From contig URZO01000082.1 in assembly GCA_900552465.1 (NCBI GenBank), positions 1-18,191 of the forward strand: 18,191 bases of DNA. Reading direction: 5' to 3'. This stretch comes from an uncultured Parabacteroides sp. (GTDB lineage Bacteria > Bacteroidota > Bacteroidia > Bacteroidales > Tannerellaceae). The notes beneath the pieces were generated by a model that saw nothing but the letters and a program-made list of their open reading frames with translations, searched no databases and was not told the DNA's origin. How positions within the stretch are numbered: the stretch's first letter is position 1; every line of letters begins with the position of its first letter. Positions 14,591-18,191 of this stretch are shown here, one piece after another. A program made the position numbers and the translations under genes.

Positions 14591-15532
14591 ATGATCAATA
14601 GAAGAAATTTTTTGAAAAATGCATCCCTGTTTACAGTAGGCAGCCTGATGGCTGGTAAAGTAGGGAATGCCGTTGCAGCCCAGCCTGCAACATCTGCTGT
14701 GTCCGAAACGGCGGCAGCTAAGAATATCGGTTTACAAATCTATTCTTTAGGCAAGGAGTTATACACGGACGTTCCGGGTGGAATGAAGAAACTGAAAGGA
14801 ATGGGATATCAGACATTGGAACTGGCCGGCTATGGCAATGGCAAGATCAACGGTATTGATATGATGGAGTTTAAGAAAATGGCAAATGATGCTGGCCTTA
14901 AGATCCTCAGTTCACACGTGAATCCTCCTGTTCGCGAGTATACGAAAGACAATCTGGGCCAGATTAAAGAGTTCTGGAAAAAGGCGGCTGACGACCATGC
15001 CAAGATTGGCGTGAAATATCTGGTTCAGCCCGGCCAGCCCAGTACTCGTAGTGTGGAAGAAACAAAATATGTATGCGAAGTCTTCAACGAAGCCGGAAAG
15101 ATCATAAAAGCAGCCGGTATCCCGTTCGGTTATCATAACCATGATATGGAGTTTGCAAAAGTTGTTCCCGGCGGTACGGAAATGAAGTTCGGACGTAGCA
15201 ACAAGGGCGAACAGGTCTATGACATTTTCCTTGCGAATACGGATCCTTCCCTGGTATTCTTTGAAATGGATGTTTACTGGGCTGTTATGGGCCAGCAGGA
15301 CCCGGTTGAATATATCACGAAATATCCGGACCGTATCAAAGTGCTGCATATTAAGGACCGCTATGTTTTAGGCGATTCCGGCATGATGAATTTTGAACAG
15401 ATCTTCAAGCACTTCTTTGCAAACGGTCATAAAGACTATTTCGTTGAAATGGAAGGTACCGATAGCGGCAAGCAGTTTATTGGTGTAAAAAACAGTGCCA
15501 ACTATCTGCTGAAATCATCGTTTGTGAAATAA
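14591..15532 (+). CDS. Tat-exported sugar phosphate isomerase/epimerase-like protein (xylose isomerase-like TIM barrel)
   Basis: This 313-aa protein begins with a twin-arginine signal (RRNFLKNASLF, residues 4-14), then a hydrophobic stretch and an Ala-rich cleavage region near residue 30, so export as a folded protein is expected. The rest is an AP-endonuclease-2/xylose-isomerase-like barrel. Likely metal or active-site residues are E77 (LELAG), H109 (SSHV), H182 and H184 (YHNHDMEF), D227 (EMDVYW), H253 (LHIKDR) and E286/E288 (VEMEG). Family members isomerise or epimerise sugars and related polyols, and exported forms are frequent in Bacteroidetes glycan utilisation. No carbohydrate genes adjoin it here, so the substrate cannot be named. 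A TAnnTTTG box precedes it and a terminator at 15564 follows it. Confidence 0.88.
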   Translation: MINRRNFLKNASLFTVGSLMAGKVGNAVAAQPATSAVSETAAAKNIGLQIYSLGKELYTDVPGGMKKLKGMGYQTLELAGYGNGKINGIDMMEFKKMANDAGLKILSSHVNPPVREYTKDNLGQIKEFWKKAADDHAKIGVKYLVQPGQPSTRSVEETKYVCEVFNEAGKIIKAAGIPFGYHNHDMEFAKVVPGGTEMKFGRSNKGEQVYDIFLANTDPSLVFFEMDVYWAVMGQQDPVEYITKYPDRIKVLHIKDRYVLGDSGMMNFEQIFKHFFANGHKDYFVEMEGTDSGKQFIGVKNSANYLLKSSFVK

Positions 15533-15563
15533 ATACATGATAAATATATTAGTCACGTCGTAG

Positions 15564-15589
15564 GGGCAGGTTCTAAACCTGCCCTTTTT
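15564..15589 (+). terminator. Rho-independent terminator of the isomerase-like gene
   Basis: GGGCAGGTT (15564-15572) and AACCTGCCC (15576-15584) form a perfect 9-bp stem with a CTA loop, then TTTTT. It lies between convergent genes. The minus-strand copy lacks a U-run, so it is mainly a plus-strand terminator. Confidence 0.92.
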
Positions 15590-15592
15590 GTG

Positions 15593-16021
15593 TTATAACG
15601 CCTCCTTTATCTTTTCAACCATTTCCTGATATTCCGCATCCGTCAAATACACTTTTTGCGGATTCATGGCAAATGTCCCGCCAAAGTCAGGTCCGCCCTC
15701 GTATTTGGGAGCCAGGTGGAAATGTAAATGCGACAGCTTATCCGAATAGGCGCCGTAGTTTATTTTCTGCGGGTTGAACACCTTCTGCATCGCGCGGGTT
15801 ACCCGTACGACGTCTGCCATGAATGCATTCCGTTCTTCGTCGTTGAGCATATTCAAATCGTGTACATGGTCTTTGTAGGCTACCAGGCAACGTCCTCTGT
15901 AAGTCTGTTCTTTAAACAGGAACAGCCGGGATACGGACAGGGGGGCAATTTCGATCATCAGATCGTGCAAAGTCTGATTGTTCTGGCAATACAGACAATC
16001 TTTTGGGTCACTTAAATTCAT
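15593..16021 (-). CDS. HIT-family nucleotide hydrolase/transferase
   Basis: This 142-aa cytosolic protein carries the histidine-triad motif HLHFHL (H98, H100, H102). H100 is the likely nucleophile and H102 the third triad histidine. Family members hydrolyse the alpha-phosphate bond of dinucleoside polyphosphates or nucleoside phosphoramidates. A CLYC pair (C9, C12) and histidines at 52 and 54 suggest a structural zinc site, as in HINT- and Ap4A hydrolase-like members. It is convergent with the isomerase-like gene and has no neighbour in its own direction. On the minus strand a TAATTTAG sequence (16057-16050) resembles the -7 box with one mismatch. The exact substrate is not readable. Confidence 0.92.
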   Translation of the reverse strand: MNLSDPKDCLYCQNNQTLHDLMIEIAPLSVSRLFLFKEQTYRGRCLVAYKDHVHDLNMLNDEERNAFMADVVRVTRAMQKVFNPQKINYGAYSDKLSHLHFHLAPKYEGGPDFGGTFAMNPQKVYLTDAEYQEMVEKIKEAL

Positions 16022-16277
16022 ATTTTATCAGATTTCATTAATGATGTGGCTAAATTAACAATTAAAATGGAGATTGGCAGGGATTGGGGTGGCTTATTGT
16101 AGAAAAAATACTCGCGCTCTACATCTTGTTCTACAAGTTCTGCCTGGCATCCGAATCTGTTTTGATTTGTCTATGCATTGTCTTTCAGTATATTATCGTT
16201 GTCTGTCTCCAAATGGGGTGCCTGTGGTATAATCCTTGTACTAATCTTTTCAGATTGTATTTAAAGATTTGGTTTTA

Positions 16278-16309
16278 GTTATTAGGTTATTAACTTATTA
16301 AATTATTAA
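16278..16309 (+). repeat. Four 8-bp tandem repeats directly before the PepSY-like gene
   Basis: The units are GTTATTAG, GTTATTAA, CTTATTAA and ATTATTAA, sharing TTATTA with an 8-bp period. They end 4 bases before the ATG at 16314, where an A-rich Bacteroidetes ribosome-binding region would be. No Shine-Dalgarno is present. They could affect translation and could vary in copy number. Confidence 0.7.
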
Positions 16310-16313
16310 AGTC

Positions 16314-16619
16314 ATGAAAAAGATTGTTTTAATGGTAGCAGTAGTAGCATGTGTTGCATTCGCATCACAAAGTGCACAAGCAGTAACGGTACAGGCATCA
16401 GTTGAAAACGTTATGCAGGATGATTTTGTAAAAATCGAAGTGAAAGATCTTCCCCAGGCTGTACAGGATGCAGTTGCCAAGTCTTATGAAGGCAGTGCAG
16501 TGAAAGAAGCATACGTAGCAGGCGCCGATGGTGCCAAGAAGTATAAAGTCGTGCTTGTTGACAAAGATCAGAAGGAACAAACCGTTGTTCTGAATGAAAA
16601 AGGCGAAGTAGTTGAATAG
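16314..16619 (+). CDS. Small secreted PepSY-like (DUF2874-type) protein
   Basis: This 101-aa protein has a standard signal peptide: a KK start, a hydrophobic core, and cleavage expected after AQA at residue 23. The mature part (about 78 aa) has the form of one PepSY-like unit. VKIEVKDLPQAVQDAVAKSYEGSAVKEAYV is a helix with leading strand, followed by strands KYKVVLVDKDQ and QTVVLNEKGEVVE. Such small periplasmic proteins are common in Bacteroides and related genera and their role is mostly unknown. It is a single-gene unit with its own terminator at 16644, preceded by a 290-bp AT-rich gap with no other gene and by tandem octamers. The family assignment is from pattern memory. Confidence 0.8.
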   Translation: MKKIVLMVAVVACVAFASQSAQAVTVQASVENVMQDDFVKIEVKDLPQAVQDAVAKSYEGSAVKEAYVAGADGAKKYKVVLVDKDQKEQTVVLNEKGEVVE

Positions 16620-16643
16620 TACGTATCTATCTATTAATACACA

Positions 16644-16681
16644 AAGCCATTCTGTCTGAGAAGATAGGATGGCTTTTTTTA
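16644..16681 (+). terminator. Rho-independent terminator of the PepSY-like gene
   Basis: AAGCCATTCTGT (16644-16655) pairs with ATAGGATGGCTT (16664-16675) over 12 bp with two G-T pairs, around an 8-base loop. It is followed by a T run to 16680. Confidence 0.92.
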
Positions 16682-16735
16682 TATATTAATGGGAAATATT
16701 TTCATCTTGTTAGATATAATGGTTCGAATAATTTA

Positions 16736-16743
16736 TATCTTCG
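16736..16743 (+). promoter_or_regulatory. Possible -7 box upstream of the CNNM/CBS gene
   Basis: TATCTTCG differs from TAnnTTTG at one base and lies 31 bases before the ATG at 16775, downstream of the preceding terminator. There is no clear -33 element. Confidence 0.35.
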
Positions 16744-16774
16744 CCCCTATAATCAATCGCTGTGTATATAGCAA

Positions 16775-18055
16775 ATGGAAATACTTATTATTATTGGTCT
16801 TATCTTATTGAACGGACTTCTTTCTATGTCGGAAATTGCTTTGGTCTCGGCGCGTAAGGCGCGTCTTGAGTTGGAAGCAAAACGAGGTAACAAATCTGCT
16901 CAGACTGCGTTAAAGCTGGCAAACGAACCGGACCGGTTTCTTTCTACTATCCAGATCGGAATTACGTTGATTGGTATTTTAACAGGTTTATATTCGGGTG
17001 AGGCTTTTGCTTATGACCTGGCGGAGCACGTACGCCATGTCCCTTTCCTGGAACCTTATGCATTAGGGATTTCTAAAACGACGATTGTCGTTGTCGTTAC
17101 TTATCTGACGCTGATCGTGGGCGAGTTGGTGCCCAAGCGTATCGGTATGGGATATGCGGAGAGAGTCTCGATGCTGGTGGCCAAACCGATGAATTTGTTG
17201 TCGGTGATTGCTTCGCCATTCGTATGGTTGCTTTCTAAGAGCACGGCGCTGACTGTCAAATTGATCGGGACGGATGCTGCTGAAGATAATAAAGTCACGG
17301 AAGAAGAAATCAAGGCGATTGTAAAAGAAGGCTTTGACGGGGGCGAGGTGCAGGAAGTAGAACAGGACATCGTGGAGCGTGTCTTCAACCTGGGAGACCG
17401 TAAAGTCGGGTCTATCATGACACACCGCAGCGAACTTGTGTGGTTAGACCTGACAGACAGTATCGAACAGATCCGTGAAAAAGTGCAGGAAAACCTTTTC
17501 AATATTTACCCTGTCGCTTCCGGAAAGTTTGACGAGATCAAGGGTGTTGTGTACTTAAAGGATCTTTTCGGCCGTATTGACGAACCCGGTTTCTCATTGG
17601 AACAGGTGATCCGTCCTGCCGAATTTATGCCGGAAAACCAGAGCGTCTATAATGCTTTGGAGCAGTTTAAGCAGGCACGTGTGAAATATGGTATCGTGAC
17701 GGATGAATTCGGCGGTATCCAGGGGATCGTTACCCTGAAAGATATCATGGAGGGATTGATCGGGCAGGTGCCGGAAGCCGGAGAGGAAGCCGAGATCGTC
17801 CAGCGTGCCGACGGCTCCTGGCTGGTAGACGGACAATATAGTTTCTATGACTTCCTCGAATACTTCGATATGGAAGACCTGTATGCCGAGCATGACTATA
17901 ACACGTTGAGCGGCCTGATTCTTGAAATCCTCGAACGGGTACCGAAAACCGGCGAGAGGCTGACATGGTTGAATTTCGAATTCGAGATAGTCGACATGGA
18001 CGGCGCCCGCATCGATAAGGTATTGGTAAAAAGATTACTTGAGAGCGAGAGATAG
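16775..18055 (+). CDS. CNNM/DUF21 membrane protein with CBS pair and CorC/HlyC domain
   Basis: This 426-aa inner-membrane protein has the domain order of the HlyC/CorC (hemolysin-like) family, related to CNNM-type magnesium and cobalt exporters. The N-terminal CNNM membrane domain (about 1-190) starts with LLNGLLSMSEIALVSARKARL and includes GELVPKRIG (116-124), a family hallmark. Two CBS domains follow (about 205-265 and 270-335), with GIVTDEFGGIQGIVTLKDIMEGLIG as a clear second CBS end. The CorC/HlyC domain (about 340-420) includes DGSWLVDGQYSFYDFLEYF and WLNFEFEIVDMDGARIDKVLV. CBS domains probably sense Mg-ATP or related nucleotides. The old 'hemolysin' name should not be taken as function. 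It appears full length and is a separate unit after the terminator at 16644. Confidence 0.94.
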   Translation: MEILIIIGLILLNGLLSMSEIALVSARKARLELEAKRGNKSAQTALKLANEPDRFLSTIQIGITLIGILTGLYSGEAFAYDLAEHVRHVPFLEPYALGISKTTIVVVVTYLTLIVGELVPKRIGMGYAERVSMLVAKPMNLLSVIASPFVWLLSKSTALTVKLIGTDAAEDNKVTEEEIKAIVKEGFDGGEVQEVEQDIVERVFNLGDRKVGSIMTHRSELVWLDLTDSIEQIREKVQENLFNIYPVASGKFDEIKGVVYLKDLFGRIDEPGFSLEQVIRPAEFMPENQSVYNALEQFKQARVKYGIVTDEFGGIQGIVTLKDIMEGLIGQVPEAGEEAEIVQRADGSWLVDGQYSFYDFLEYFDMEDLYAEHDYNTLSGLILEILERVPKTGERLTWLNFEFEIVDMDGARIDKVLVKRLLESER

Positions 18056-18099
18056 TTCACATCTGCAAAAAATTGTGAGTTCACCCGTATTTCCGTCTC

Positions 18100-18154
18100 A
18101 TAGTTATGGTTTTGGTCAATCATAACTATAATCTGTACCCTCCATAGTTATGAG
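18100..18154 (+). repeat. Three copies of ATAGTTATG (two direct, one inverted)
   Basis: ATAGTTATG occurs at 18100-18108 and 18144-18152, and its reverse complement CATAACTAT at 18121-18129. The first two can form a 9-bp hairpin with a 12-base loop. No U-run follows, so it is not a usual terminator. It may be an operator cluster for a gene to the right of the window. Confidence 0.6.
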
Positions 18155-18191
18155 CAAAGTATGCAAGAGGGTTCGTCTCTAAGAATATTTG

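Noticed and set aside
15564..15584. Stem-loop between the convergent genes as a CRISPR or REP array
   Set aside because: Only one copy is in the window and it is directly followed by a T run, so a simple terminator explains it.
16084..16278. Plus-strand reading frame of 64 aa between the HIT and PepSY-like genes
   Set aside because: It has no ribosome-binding site, Cys/Leu/Ile-rich composition from AT-rich DNA, and no recognisable motif. It ends in the leader repeats of the next gene.

Overview
The window looks like a chromosomal segment of a gut-type Bacteroidales bacterium, most likely Parabacteroides or a close relative. The reasons are the moderate GC content, the 5S rRNA 3' end, Bacteroidetes-type TAnnTTTG promoter boxes, lipoprotein efflux components, and long double-FtsX ABC permeases of a kind common in that order. 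No search could be run, so the genus is an inference.

Layout: (1) 1-106, the 3' end of a 5S rRNA and its terminator. (2) 340-6196, a complete tripartite RND efflux set: lipoprotein adaptor, inner-membrane pump, and outer-membrane channel lipoprotein. The first two genes overlap by 4 bp. The channel gene is separated by a 5 x 22-bp palindromic repeat block enclosed by an inverted repeat, and has its own TAnnTTTG box. (3) 6219-14513, an ABC system in two transcription units: permease 1 - permease 2 - ATPase, then a strong terminator, then permease 3. (4) 14591-16021, a Tat-exported sugar-isomerase-like protein convergent with a HIT-family hydrolase. (5) 16278-18055, a small secreted PepSY-like protein and a CNNM/CBS/CorC-type membrane protein.

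The most notable signal is regulatory. Both ABC units start with the same array: two abutting 21-bp AGTGTC-N9-GACACT palindromes, followed by a -24/-12 (sigma-54, RpoN) promoter. The distance from the end of the array to the -24 TGG is identical (54 bp) at both loci, 5.7 kb apart. This predicts that one sigma-54 enhancer-binding regulator, not encoded in the window, controls both units. It also predicts that the single ATPase serves all three paralogous permeases. At the first locus the promoter also lies between the arms of a 16-bp inverted repeat that the second locus lacks. The RND operon shows no such sites and is probably controlled separately.

Other oddities are an in-frame TTG start with a better Shine-Dalgarno in the RND adaptor gene, four 8-bp tandem repeats directly before the PepSY-like gene, and three copies of ATAGTTATG at the right edge.
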